From Escallonia rubra (lineage: Eukaryota > Streptophyta > Magnoliopsida > Escalloniales > Escalloniaceae): a stretch of DNA of 64,000 nucleotides. This document shows, piece by piece, positions 21,438-33,700 of the stretch. The stretch covers positions 206,001 to 270,000 of the forward strand of contig JAVXUO010000831.1 in NCBI GenBank assembly GCA_033065855.1, read 5' to 3'. Position 1 is the first letter of the stretch. Each line of letters starts with the position of its first letter. The notes below the pieces were generated by a model. The model made no database searches. It had not been told where the DNA came from and saw only the letters and a program-made list of their open reading frames with translations. The position numbers were made by a program, and so were the translations under genes.

Positions 21438-21857
21438 TGTTACGAAACGCAGCGACTACGAAGCAATATATTGAAGAAAAAAAGAAACGAGAAATTTAAA
21501 ATAAACCAAACGCACAACACAAGAATTATGAGGTTCACCAATATGGCTACGTCCTCGGAGTATGACCAGATTTCGATTTCACTATTCAGCAGCGTTACAA
21601 CCAAAATCTTAACCCCCACTTTATGTTGTGGTTTTCTCTCTTGACCCAAAACAATACAAGACCATGTATATTTATTTAGAGCTAAGATGTGATCTTTCTC
21701 TAAATAACCAATGTGGGACAAAACACTTATATACTTGGGATAAGTTGTGACCTTCTTTCCTTAAGCAATGTGGGACAATCTCACAAAAAACATGCTTTCG
21801 GGTCACTACCTCATTGTAACAACGTTTCTGGATTGAAATCAGGCTCCACATACAACA
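21438..21857 (-). repeat. 5' LTR of Copia-1
   Basis: 420 bp, the 5' LTR for a minus-oriented element. On its left at 21424-21435 is GCTCTGGTACCA, the complement of TGGTACCAGAGC, an initiator-Met primer-binding site with one change from the usual TGGTATCAGAGC. Right flank CAAAT repeats the left flank. Confidence 0.95.
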
Positions 21858-22421
21858 CAAATAACTTTTAAAATTTAGTACAAACTTGTTGATTTTATGT
21901 AATAAAGTTTTCTAGCCGTTTACTTATAAAATTTCCTCTACTTGCAGCGTAGACTTTTCATAGTCTCCCTCATATATTATTGACAATGGACAAGAATAAT
22001 TATACATAGCTTTTCATAGTCTCCCTCTCCCCCCTCACTCCCCCACCCAAAAAAAAAAAACCCCCACCACCCACCCACCCAGCAAAAGGAGAATTAGGAA
22101 TGTTTTTTTTCTCTCCAATGGTGAAAACTATTTAATTAAAAAAGGATTAATTTCCATATCAAATGAAGGGGAAAACAAATATGCTGGCGAGCATTTAAGC
22201 ATCTAATTTAGAATCCAACTTCCCAAAAATGTGATGGCTGTTTCTCTCATCGTTGTTTCTGTTCATAGTCTCCCACTTTTGTCGGAGCGTAATGGGTATA
22301 AAGTTTGATGGCTGTTTTGGATTAAACAATATTGTACAACAAAGGGCTTCACGTCCTCTTTTTCAATCACTTTTATTGTTAATTGTTAATCAACAATTCG
22401 TATGTGTTCCTTTTTCCGTAG

Positions 22422-23563
22422 ATATGTATCCATTGCACATTAATTGCAGTGGACACACGACTACCATTGGAAAGACAACGTATGAAGCTGATCAATACTC
22501 AGCAGGTTCAGCAAAATTTGTTTCTTTTGCCAAAAATTGGGGTACTAGCACCACCGGACAATTTTTGGACCGTGCTGGAACAATAGATGACTACACAGCA
22601 AAGAATGTATCTGTTCTAAGGATGAACGACTCTGAATTGTACACAAGAGCTCGGCTCTCTCCTTTATCTCTCACTTATTATGCCTGTTGCTTAGCAAATG
22701 GAAACTATATTGTCACGCTTCACTTTGCGGAGATAATTTTCAGAGACAATCGATCTTATCATAACCTTGGAAGACGAGTCTTTGATGTTTATATACAGGT
22801 AGCTTAAAACATCATCTACCACATCTTTTAGTACGTAGTATTACCTCCGTCCCTTTATAAAAGAGACGCTTTTGACATCTTAAGTGTTTAGAAGACTAGA
22901 AATATATATTTGAAATTTACTTGAGAAGTCAAAAGAATTAGAAACTTAATTTTTTGGAGGGAAGAAGTAGAAATCTCTATGATTGCAATGCACTAGCTTC
23001 TGAAGGACTTTGATATCAGAAATGAAGCACAGGGGGTTGATAAGGTCGTGAAAAGAATATTTAAAGCAATACACTGGGAATACTTTGCAGTGTACAATTC
23101 GGAGTCGTTCATCCTTAGAACAGATATGTTGTTAGAAATCTGCTTTCAGTACACTAGGAAAGGCACAACCACTATCCCAATTACAGGAATTTATGGCCCT
23201 CTAGTATCTGCTATTTCAATAGAATCTGGTTAGTCCTTCTCTGTTTTAACTCTACATTAGTCCTTCGTGACATCAGTCTCTAATCATTTCTAGTTTCTGT
23301 CCTTTTGATCCAAGAAGAGTAGTTCGATATAATCTTTCGGGATGCCATATATTAGGTTGCTCGGATAATGTACTTATAAAATTATTTGACATCGTAGTGC
23401 GTCTTTTTTTGCTGTTGTCTAGATTTCAAGCCTCCTGACAATAGAAAAAAGAAGATAATCACCGCTCTTGGAGTTTCAGCTTCAAGGTTATGCCTCATTC
23501 TCTTACTCATTGGTATTACTTATTGGAGTGGACATTTCGGAGGCAGAAGATCAAGGGAACAAG
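22422..23563 (+). pseudogene. Receptor-kinase copy A: malectin-like domain and TM exons
   Basis: Exon 22422-22798 encodes a malectin-like carbohydrate-binding domain (YPLHINCSGHTTTIGKT, SVLRMNDSELYTRARLSP, YIVTLHFAEIIFRDN, GRRVFDVYIQ) with no stop, bordered by TTTCCGTAG and GTAGC. The next exon (about 22997-23229) has LKDFDIRNEAQG and GIYGPLVSAISIES, but lacks the first few codons seen in B (AERM) and carries an extra stretch (HWEYFAVYNSESFILRTDM). The TM exon (about 23423-23563) encodes FKPPDNRKKKI and a hydrophobic ASRLCLILLLIGITYWSG-like segment. Unlike B, the malectin exon is uninterrupted. Confidence 0.82.
22841..22967. mobile_element. Stowaway-like MITE in copy A intron
   Basis: Left end TTACCTCCGTCCC and right end GGAGGGAAGAAG resemble the CTCCCTCCGTCCC termini of plant Stowaway elements, with TA on each side. 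The same element sits at the same intron position in copy B (36564-36691), so it was inserted before A and B separated. Confidence 0.65.
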
Positions 23564-23891
23564 GTTTCGTAACTTTACCGTATCAATGAAGTTTCATTCG
23601 CAAGGAAGTAGGAAAATTATTTTATATGTTTCACTTTGGGAACATGAATTGCAGTATGATGTACAATGACCATTCTTATAGTAAACTCATCTTATAGTAC
23701 TAGAGCAATTCAATTCTCACATTGTCAAGTAAATAAAATCACCATCTTAGGGACTTAACAATTTTCAAGTTCTCATTACTCAAGAAGAAACTAGTTTAGA
23801 GAAAGAGCAAGACATAGGACAGATGAAGACGCAGTTATTGCTTCATAAACTGTAAGAAGCATTTCATAAGCTTAGCTTGTTCTTCTAGAGA

Positions 23892-25340
23892 TCTGAGAGG
23901 ATTAGATTTGCAAACTGACTTATTCACATATAGGCAGATTAAAGCTGCTAGAAACAACTTCGACGCTGCAAATAAGCTCGGAGAAGGTGGTTTTGGTTCT
24001 GTCTACAAGGTATTTAGCAACTAATTTCATTTTTCTTTTCTTCGTTTTTCTTTTGCTGTACATTTTGCACTTAATTGGTGTTCATGTAATTATGAAATTT
24101 GAAGATAAGACTTTAGCAACGAGAGGTTTACTTAAAACCGCCACTTCTGTTTCAATGACAGGGTCTATTGTTAGATGGCACAACAATTGCTGTTAAGCAA
24201 GTTTCTCTGAAATCAAAGCAAGGAAGTCGCGAATTTGTCAATGAAATAGGCATGATTTCTGGTTTACGAACACCCAATTCTTGTAAGGTTGTATGGATGT
24301 TGTATAGAAGGCAAGCACTTACTGTTGGTGTACGAGTACATGGAGAATAACAGCCTCGTCCATGCTCTATTCGGTAAGTCAATGTTTTAAGTGATTAATT
24401 ACATTAGCTTAATCAAAATTAGTAAAGTACAAAAAGATAATTTTTGACAAACTGCAAATCTATACATTTCTTGTTACATTTAGTAATATTTGGTTGTGCT
24501 ACTTCTGAAAATATCAGGTCAAGAGGGATCGCCTTCATATTTGGATTGGCCTACCAGACAGAATTTGTATTGGCATAGCAAAAGGGTTGGTGTATCTGCA
24601 TAAGGAATCTCCGCTGAAAATTGTTCATAGAGACACCAAAGCCACCAATATACTGCTTGATAGTGATCTTAACGCAAAGACATCGGATTCTGTTTGGCCA
24701 AGCTTGATGAAGAGCAAAATGCCCACATTAGCACTAGAGTTGCTGGAACAGTGTAAGACGTCATTTTCTTCCTTCTCCCAGTAGATTCCTAAATCTTGTT
24801 GCTTAATTACAAGTTGCTCATGCAAAAGAAAAATTAGGCTAACACGTAGTTACTTCGGCTTTGTGGAACAATTTCTGCAGAGGTTACATGGCCCCAGAAT
24901 ATGCACTGTGGGGTTACTTAACCTACAAACCAGACGTCTACAGTTTTGGGGTGGTTGCACTGGAGATAGTTGCTGGAATGAACAACTTGAAAGATCGTCC
25001 CGGTGAGGAGTAGAATGTCTCATGGTCTATTTTATTTCAGGCTTTTGTTCTACAATGAAAAGGAAGTTTGTTGGAGCTACTGGATCCAAGACTGGCTTCA
25101 AGTTTCAACCAAGAGGAGGCAATAAGAATGATCAAGGTTGCTCTGCTATGCACTAATCCGTCTCCCGCGCTTAGGCCCATAATGTCTGCCGTAGTGGGCA
25201 TGCTTCAAGGTCATATCAGTGTTCAGAAATTAAACGTGGATCCTAGTATCTATGGTGATGACTTAATGCTTCAATCCCTGAGAGACAAACATAATGTGAT
25301 GCGACCCGATAACTCAATTGAAATTGAAGCCCTTGTTTAG
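23892..25340 (+). pseudogene. Receptor-kinase copy A: kinase domain
   Basis: Five exon remnants follow the family pattern. The first (23892-24009) has FTYRQIKAA and the glycine loop LGEGGFGSVYK. The second (about 24162-24373) has IAVKQ with the catalytic Lys, then a one-base insertion at the HPN motif. The third (about 24519-24753) has [13 protein letters not shown], but one base is lost in the DFG segment (GATTCTG against GACTTCGG in B), so activation-loop coding is out of frame. The fourth (about 24881-25009) has [15 protein letters not shown] and then a stop at GEE. The fifth (about 25044-25340) has a TGA after AFVLQ, then LCTNPSPALRP and a C-terminal tail. Not translatable as a kinase. 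Confidence 0.85.
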
Positions 25341-27053
25341 TCATCTGATGCAGCACCCAATGGCTCTTCCTCTACATCTGCCCAGTTTACTTCCTCCACA
25401 TTTGAAGGATCTGTACATAGTTGATCTTCATTTTCCATAGCAAAAGAGTGATAATAGCTATCCTTTTGCCAACTCAGGGACTTTACTGTTGGTGAGTAGT
25501 CGATTAAGGTAAGTTAAAGCTCAGAATTGTTTGACACGTTGAACCCCTGCTTATTTGAAACAAAATTATATGTTGGTTCTTCTTTCTATGTTGCATTGTA
25601 ACAGTAATTCTCAAGATGCTGATCTAGAAACTCGTGACCTTTGATGCCTACGTACGCAACCCAAGTTAAGAAAGATAGTATGATATGTATATTTTCTTAG
25701 GAAACTTTCTCACAACTCAGTCGAATATTTCTCGTTGCATTGAGATTACTCCTAAACCATGGCAGGATTGCAAGATTGGAAAATTTTAAAAGAAAACTTG
25801 CAAATAATGCACCAGTGACATTTGCCTTGTATTTCAAAAACATATAGTCTGCGTAGGGTGAAATTGACTTGGACTTGCCAAAACTAAGAAGTAGACACTC
25901 TCATCATTGGGCCTATAAGAGGTACCCATCTGCTTTATTTGCTAAATGACCTCGCTATCGCATGGCACCCTCAGGAGTGGCAGACGAGCTCAATTGAACT
26001 ACTATGTCTAAAAATATTTTCAATGACGAAGAATTGGTGAAAAAAGTATCGCACAATTACTAACGCATCTTTGTAAATAGTGTATTCCTGCATATCCTAC
26101 TTATAGGGATAATTGGTTAGAGAAAAAAAAAAGAAAAAAAAACGAGAAACATCTATAAGTAAAATCTGATACAATTAGTCATATATAAACTCATCTTTTA
26201 TATATTGGTTATAAATATACGTTGAATTGATCGAGTACAATGAGTCAAAATGTTATTGTAGTATAATGCATTAATCACCTTAGTTGGTCATTTTTTATGA
26301 TCTAAGGATAATCGGTTAATGTGGTTACGACTGTGAATCTAGGACAGTGTTAGGTTATAGTACACTGTATCTAGAAAAAGTTAAATAAAAAATTTACATC
26401 GAGCTCAATTAATAGGTTATAATACAATGTAACTGAAAAAAGTAAATAAGATAAGTTAAGATAATTTTTTTTTCTTCTATTTTTATATGTAGCTCCCATG
26501 AGATGAAATATCAGTTTGTGTTTCTCAGTTCATATTTAAAAATGTTATTTTCACCCTTGATATATTTTTCACCTCTTTTTTGTTGCTAAAAATATATATT
26601 AGTGACAATTCTAAATCTTTTAAGAACAAAGAAGATGTAACATAACATATATATCAGGAGGTAAAACTAACATCTTTCATATTACTTTAAGTTAACGGTA
26701 AAAATAAAATAAAAATACACATACAAAAATGTTCATAATAAAAAGTAGTATCTAAACAATAAACTTTTTAAATATTAGTACAATTTTGAAATGAGAATGA
26801 AAGAATTTGGAAGTGAAGGAATTGTTGAAATATTCTATCCAAACACTAACGTAGAGAAAGTTGTTCAACAAAAAATTACTTAAATCAAACTGCAGAGAAA
26901 GCTTTCATGTGCTCATCCGCTTTATGCAAGTCAAGTCTACTTTAGTATGCTTGGAAGCATACTAAAAGTAGACTGTTCTTCTGGGAATGTTCCGGAGTAG
27001 GAAGGCAACGCTTCTTTCACGTTGTGAATTTGCAAGTAGACCAAGCGACAAAT
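25341..27053. other. 3' flank of copy A and AT-rich spacer
   Basis: To about 25930 the sequence follows the 3' flank of copy B. It includes a trace of the reverse-oriented kinase fragment seen at 39505-39726 (GTAGACACTC...TTGGGCCTATAA, about 25892-25920). From there to 27053 it is AT-rich with no gene recognised, including a poly-A stretch at about 26128-26146. Confidence 0.6.
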
Positions 27054-28916
27054 TCAAAAAAATTTAGACCCAACGTAAAAAAAAAAAAAAAAAACACTAT
27101 ACCTACAAGCAACGAAATCGATAAGAAGATCTATCCTTGGGATCGGGTAGCTGTCCTTCGGGCATGCTTTGTTGAGATCTGTGTAATCGATACATATTTG
27201 CCATCGCCCGCCTGACTTAGGAACCATGACGACGTTGGCGATCCAATCTGGGTAGTAGATCTCTTCAATGAAGTTGCCTGTTAGAAGTTTATCTACCTCT
27301 TTTTCAATCTTCTCCTGTCTTTCGGGCACGAAAGTCCTCTTCTTCTGCTTAACAGGTTTTTTGGATGGATCAACATTTAGCCTATGGGTAATGATTTTGG
27401 GATCAATTCTAGGCATGTCTGCAGCTGTCCATCCAAATATATCTGCATAGGTTCTTAATAGATTCACCACCTCGAGCTTGGTGTCTTCCTTGAGATTCGA
27501 ACCTATCCAAACCGTTTTATTTTCTTTTCCGGGATATACTTCAATGCTTACAAGATCTTCAATTGGTTCTCCCCTTTGCATCTTTGTAACTTCCCGGAGG
27601 TCTTCAATAATGAGTGCTTCCTGGTTCTTTGATCGGCATGAAGTCATGTAGCACTGACGAGCTATAGACTGGTCTCCTTTCACCTCTCCAATCCCGTGTT
27701 CCGTGGGAAACTTCATCTTGAGGTGATAAGTTGACACTACAACCTGTAACTGATTGAGTGATGGTCGTCCCAATATGGCGTTGTATGCAGATGGGACCTT
27801 TACCACCACAATATCAAGCATGAAGTAGGCTTGTGCCAGAGGTGTGCCGATCGCAACTGGGAGTGCGATAATACCTTCGACTGCAACTGGATGATTGGAG
27901 AATCCATATAACAATGTATCCATCTTTCGGAGACAATCCGTGGGAATGTTCATCTTCTTTAATGTATCGTAAAATAAGACTTCTGCGGAACTTTCGTTAT
28001 CAATTAAGACACGCTTTACATCGAAGTCCTCAGCCTTAATTGTGATGACTAACAGATCATCATGAGGAGTTTTTACATTCTTTGAATCTTCATCGAAAAA
28101 GGTGCTCGCCGCTACGGGGACCGTCTTCTGTTTCTTATTCGGGGGCTGACTCGTTATGCACACTTATCTGGCGTATGTTTTTCGAGTCTGTCCTGATGAA
28201 CCTCTTGTGGCTAATCCCCCCAGATATAGTGTTGATTGTACCTGCATTCTCTTCCCGATCTTCTCTTTCTTCTATGGCTAGAGGTGTCTGTTGCGTCCTT
28301 CTCTAAGTGCTACAAACTTTCTCAATTGGCAACGTTTGATAAGGGCCTCAATTGCTCGTTTAAGCAACCCACAATTGTTAGTTGTGTGGCCATGATCGTT
28401 GTGAAAGTGATACCATAAATCTTTGTTCCTTTTATTAGGTCGGAATCTCATTTTGTCTGGCCACTGGAGAGCTTTATTGTCTTTGATCTCGTGAAGAATC
28501 TGTGATGGTTTTGCATTGAGGGGTGTCAGATTTTTCGAAGCAAACGGGTCTTTCGGACGCCGTTCATCACGCTTAAAACGTTTTGCTGACTTTCCTCCTC
28601 AAGGAGTTATCGTTTCTTCTTTTCTTCCTTCCCTTCTCCACGTTGTCCTTTGTGTGTCTCCAAGTATTATTCAGCTTGAATATATTTGTTAGCCTTTTCG
28701 AGAAGGGCTTTCATATTACCTGAAGGGCTTTTGTTAGCAGAGAACGCAAACTTGGATGTCGGTCTGAGGCCTCAGAGGAATGCTGTATACTTCACGGATT
28801 CATCCAAGTTATCGATTTCCAAAGTGGCTGCGTTGAATCGTCCGAGGAAGTACGCCAAAGATTCATTTTCTCTTGCACGTTGTTGGAGAATGATGGCCAA
28901 CTAACTCTGATACGTT
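27054..28916 (-). pseudogene. Tat/Ogre-like Gypsy gag-protease-RT remnant
   Basis: Read on minus. 28916 to about 28690 encodes a retrotrans_gag segment (RENESLAYFLGRFNAATL, DLDESVKYTAFLRGLRP). About 28430-28320 has WYHFHNDHGHTTNNC, a Tat-lineage motif. The long frame 27054-28163 (369 codons) carries the protease (VLIDNESSAEVLF, where Gly of the usual IDNGSSA is Glu), then YNAILGRPSLN, DIFGWTAADMPRID, and the start of RT (WQICIDYTDLNKACPKDSYP). It breaks off after PRIDLLID; the remaining RT, RNase H and integrase are absent. A run of 18 A (about 27079-27096, + strand) marks the break. No LTRs were found next to it. Confidence 0.85.
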
Positions 28917-29047
28917 GTTAAAGAGTGACGGCCAAAAAGAACATGCTCAAGTAGGAGAACAAGCCAACTGAGTATAAAAATCGAATCCAATCTACGTATA
29001 ATCGGTGTAGGACGTTAACATTTGACCTCCGTGCAGCGAAAAAAGCT
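28917..29047. other. Short spacer
   Basis: About 130 bp between the Gypsy remnant and the next element. It contains a variant repeat of the preceding bases (TGATACGTTGTTAAAGAGTG) and GTGCAGCGAAAAAAGC, but nothing I can name. Confidence 0.4.
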
Positions 29048-29945
29048 AGGATCAATTACACTAAACTCTATTGTGGTTCTGTATATTACACCCAACTACA
29101 CAACCTATCAAAACATTACATTTTCAGGTTGTTAATAATCAAACAAAATATAAATATGACTATTTTGCCCCTGAAAAGCCCAACCATCGTTCTGTGTTTC
29201 CTCCTACTTCCTTCAGAGACCCTCAGCCATCGTCCTCCATTTTTGTCTCTGCAACTTCTTGCCCGCCACAACAGTTACCGCCGCGACGGATCTCACTGCC
29301 GCTATTTTACCGCCGTCCATCACATTCGGCCACCTACAATCACAACCCTCTGCACGAACTCGACTGTCAACCAGCCAAAATTGCAGATAAAGTGTTGCCT
29401 ACTGGTGGGTCGGTTGTCTGAGGGGCGTCGGCGTTTGGATGTTCTTGTTGTTCTCACGCCGGTGGTCGAGGTGGAGTTCTCCCAGGTTCCTCATGATGTT
29501 GGGGAAAGTGGCGTAGGGAGATGGTGATGGTGGCGATTGAGGTGGTGGCACTGGGTGGGTGGCGGCGTGTGGTCGCAGCAGTATTCGGAACATCGCGGAG
29601 GTGAGTAGGGGGGCATGTGTTGGCGGTGATGTTCCGGTGGCGGCCTGACAGTGGTTGCGGAAGTTGGTTGGGGTGGGGCGGGGGGGATGGAGAATTGGTG
29701 GCAGCGGCTTGCTCTAGCCAGGTCTTCTACGGGGACAGATGCGTTTGTGCGGAGAAAGCAAGATGTTGGTAAAAGTTTAAATCTTTAGAATTCACAAGGT
29801 TAGGTAGATGGAAAAACTGAAGGTGTAAATGAATGAAAATATCAAACAATACATTCATGTAATTGATAGTATTTTAGAAATCTCATGTTACTGAGTGTAA
29901 TAATCTCAAATATCGTTCAAATTGAGTGTAATTAACCCTTGTCTT
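29048..29945. mobile_element. Non-autonomous TIR element, about 0.9 kb
   Basis: The left end GGATCAATTACACTAAACTC and the right end, whose complement reads GGGTTAATTACACTCAATTT, form imperfect terminal inverted repeats around the shared core AATTACACT. The interior is GC-rich (29160-29740) and has overlapping open frames on both strands with no recognisable domain; they look like capture of, or drift in, GC-rich sequence rather than a gene. The superfamily was not determined. Confidence 0.55.
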
Positions 29946-30250
29946 TATACTGAAAATTTAGGCAATGGATGATCCTTCATTGATGACCCTTCTATTTAGA
30001 CTCTGGTTTGAAGAGAGCAAGATATTGTTAAAAGAAATTTTTAGATTTCATATGGTTAGGTAGATGAAAAACTGAAGGTGTAAATGCAAGAAAATATCAA
30101 ACAATATTCATGTAATTTGTAGTATTTTAGAAATCTCATGTAACTGAGTGTAATAATCTCAAATCTCATTCAAATTGAGTGTAATTAACCCTTGTCTTTA
30201 TACTGGAATTTAGGCAATGGATCACCCTTCTAATTAGACTCTGGTTTTAG
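29756..30250. repeat. Tandem duplication of the element's right end
   Basis: About 29756-30015 and about 30018-30250 are diverged copies of one unit of about 260 bp. Both contain AGGTTAGGTAGATG, ACTGAAGGTGTAAATG, AAATCTCATGT and TTGAGTGTAATTAACCCTTG. The second copy lies just upstream of receptor-kinase copy B. Confidence 0.85.
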
Positions 30251-30518
30251 CTTTACTTAGATACATAACTAGATAATTGATTGAATTTGATTTTCAAGAA
30301 TCAACATAATCAAAGTAGGAAAAGTCAATGGTATAATTGAAGAGTAAACCACATGACATTATTAACATTATTTTAATGCATTCATCAAGAATGGATGTAA
30401 TTGGCTGACCTTGTCTGTCCAATACATATCTCCCTACAATTCTTTAGCTGAAGTATGACCACTATTCTCTTCAAAATAAGAGAGGTCAAAGTATCTCATT
30501 TTGGCCTTTTGGCTTGGC

Positions 30519-30556
30519 TTTGGGGTGGGGAGGGGTGGGGGGTGGGGGAGGGGGTT
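30519..30556 (+). repeat. G-rich tract upstream of copy B
   Basis: GGGGTGGGGAGGGG, GGGGGGTGGGGG and AGGGGG runs within about 40 bp, some 180 bp before the presumed ATG at 30738. The pattern is compatible with a DNA quadruplex. No promoter element was identified with confidence nearby. Confidence 0.6.
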
Positions 30557-30737
30557 ATGATGGACCAATCATGGTAGGTCCGATCAAATTTGAATTGCTC
30601 TTCTGTATGTGAAATGGAAACATCAACCATGAGTTTGCTTTTCCACACAATGATGGATGACTAATTCCTCCATGAGTTTGTCATCAAAAGCATATAGCTT
30701 TGCATGAATGTCTATTAGCTCAAGAACGTAAAAAGAG

Positions 30738-33700
30738 ATGGAAACACTACTGCATATGACAAAAATCATCTCAACTCTCATGCTCATCATGTCTATCCTA
30801 CTATGCTTTGAAGCAAGTGGCATTGGAGCACAGACTGGGAGTCTTCCTGCGGAGGAAGGTAAGGCTTCTTTCATGAACTTCATTCGTTTGTTTTTCTGCT
30901 TTGAATTTGCAAGTAGATCAAACAACTTTAGAAAGTATAAAAGCACTAGGCCTATCAAAACAGTTTATTGGTTGTAATCCATTTTTAGGAACTGGAAAAG
31001 AATCGATTCCAGCCATTATCCTCTGTTTAGTATCCCGTGGCAACTGAGACCGAATCGCTTTTCCTTGTCTGCTCCTTGTATATATTTCTTCACCTTATAG
31101 ATTATGCCCCCCTTGTAAAAAGCTACAGCTTCTTACTTAAGTTTAAAATTACCGCAATGAATTATGAGGATTCAGTTATGACTTTCTTGCAAGGCCTTTT
31201 TATATTCTGCAACCATTTTGTTAAATTAACCACATTTCTGATATTCTGCTTGATAGATGGTAAAGCTATAGGAATGGAAGGAGGGATGAGAGGTTTTCTT
31301 CGATGAACTGTCCCTCCAAGCAAATGAACTCTACATGAATTGACTGTATTCATCTATTTTGTTACTCTCGCTTATTCGAAATGTCATGTCGAAAGTGAAC
31401 AGCAACATGTCCCGTCAAAGCTTGTCTAAGGCTCCAAGATTATATACTTGACTACCAATCTCCTCAACTTTGGTCTTATTTGATTGTCATTCAACAGCAC
31501 AATAGGTAAATGCGATATTCTATCCAACGAATCTCAAAACAATAGAATGAGTTTGATCTGTGCAGTGAATGCTCTCAAGGAAATAGCTCAACAGTTGGGC
31601 AAAAGTGACTGGGATTTCAATCTGAATCCTTGTGATGGGAACTCGAACTGGAGTACACCAAAGAGGAATGACCTGCCATCTTATAACAACACTGTCAACT
31701 GCAATTGCTCTAACCCTGATGGTGTGTGTCACGTCACGGGCATGTATACTTCTTTCAACTCTATAAACTCTCCTGTTCTCATTACCTATAATCTGACACG
31801 TTGCTATATATCCACTGAAATTTGAGATGATATTGCAGAAAATGGAGTATGCACAATCATTATGAATTATGACATCAATATTTACTTTTTTTGTACGATC
31901 TGGTTTGTTGTGTTTTTGGTTAACTTTTAGTCTATTACCAGAGACAAGTTCTTAAACGGTTATGTTAGCACTTGTACTTTGAAAGGAACCAAAAACTTTA
32001 GGTTTCCTGAAATTACTATAGGACGTTATTGTCTTTCTCATGGTTGGCTATGCAGAGGACCTAACTGCTTGGCAAGCTGCATAGCCAAAAATAAGATGCT
32101 GGTATTGTCTATCAAGGATTTTCACTTATGATGTTTCTATTCCTGTGTTTTCTATTTACTGGAATCCTCATTAATGATTGTGAACTTATATCGGACCTTT
32201 CTCTGGCTAAAATAGATTTCTCAAAGGGCAGGATCTTGCTGGTACGCCTCCACCATCACTGGCGAAATTACCTTTTATCACAAGAATGTAAGGGTTTCCG
32301 AATCACGCTTGTTTATCATACATTTGGGTTGCAATTTTATAGTTTCATTAGCATAACATTGCTATCTATATGTTTGCAGTGATCTAAGTCGCAACTACCT
32401 CAATGGTACAATACCCCCCGAGTGGGCTTCTACTAAATTGGAATATCCGTGAGTTGTTCCTGCAAATTACATTTAAAGTAGTCAAAGCTCTCACCCCTCT
32501 AAACTTTTAACTTAACAAGGTGAAACTGCGGCAGGTCTGTCATTGTGAATCGCTTGTCAGGACCAATCCCTGACTACTTGGGAAACATAATCAGTCTCAT
32601 ATATATGTATGTCTTACATCATTCTCTCTCGCTCTCTCTCTCTCTCTCTCTACACACAAACATGTGTCAGCACACACGTAATGGTCTTCAAAGAGAAGGA
32701 ATACCATGGAGTTCTATTTATTTGAATAGTTTAGTACCTTAAAAGGAATTTAAATTTTCAGGAGTTTAGAGAACAACCTGTTTAATGGGACTGTTCCAGC
32801 TGAGCTTGGCAGACTGGTCAATTTAGAGAATCTGTGAGGCCTTTCTCTTCTACATGTTTAATTTGTCTAATAGCATTCTTAATTATTTAGGAGTTGATAC
32901 CAAATAAGTTTATTCAGTGGCTTGTTCCCTCCCTCCCCGTCTTCCTTCTATTTCTCATTGTAGCATTTTTACTGCCAACAATCTCACTGGAGGGTTGCCA
33001 TTGGAGCTCAATAACCTAACCAGGTTGACAGAACTGTAAGTAAAATTGTGACCCTTTTGTAAATTACAAAAATAAGCTTTTCAATATGGTCTTTTCTTTT
33101 TTTTTGCTTGACTTGTCTTTTTCCTTGCACTTTTCCACGTAATTAATACACTGAGTCAGTGCAGTAGGCTAAGCAGCAACACCTTCATTGGGAAAATGCC
33201 TAGTTTTGAGAACTGGAAACAATTTCGAAGAGTAATATTTTCCTGCTCAGATTTTGTTTACATGATATCTGTCACCAACAGAAAGATCCAGGGTAGTGGT
33301 TTTGAAGGCCCCATACATTCTAGCATTTCCCTCTTGAGCAATCTAAATCAATTGTAAGTTTTACCTCTTAATGTCTTGTTAAGTTGCTGGATTTATTTCT
33401 TCTTTTTTTGCCAAGAAAAAGTTGTGTGATTTTGGTCGGGTTATCCGTTCTTGTCCCAATAAGATCAATACTGTGCTGAAAGACATTTGTGTAACCGAGC
33501 TCTGTTTGCAGAAGGATTAGTGACTTAACTGGAGAAGGTTCAGAATTTCCAGTGCTAAGTAACATGACTGGAATGAACAAGTTGTGAGTCATAACATGAT
33601 TGCAGACAAATACTAAGTTCAAAGTTTCTTAACTCTATTCTCGAGTTATAATGTTTGGCAACTTTGGTCTATGTTGCAGGATGCTGAGGAGCTGTAATAT

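Larger units (their letters stand above)
16954..21857 (-). mobile_element. Copia-1, complete Tork/Tnt1-like retrotransposon
   Basis: A 4904-bp Ty1/Copia element with two 420-bp LTRs (16954-17373 and 21438-21857) and a 5-bp target duplication CAAAT (16949-16953 and 21858-21862). Orientation is minus: the primer-binding site sits inside the right LTR and a polypurine tract (CCAAGTGGGAGAT on minus, about 17374-17386) inside the left one. Domain order gag, protease, integrase, RT, RNase H is standard Copia. Six substitutions were counted between the LTRs (about 1.4%). It lies antisense in an intron of receptor-kinase copy A. Frameshifts, stops and one catalytic change make it non-autonomous. Confidence 0.95.

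Noticed and set aside
29071..29593. Frames of 116, 132 and 64 codons
   Set aside because: They overlap on both strands inside a TIR element and match no known family; kept only as possible captured sequence.
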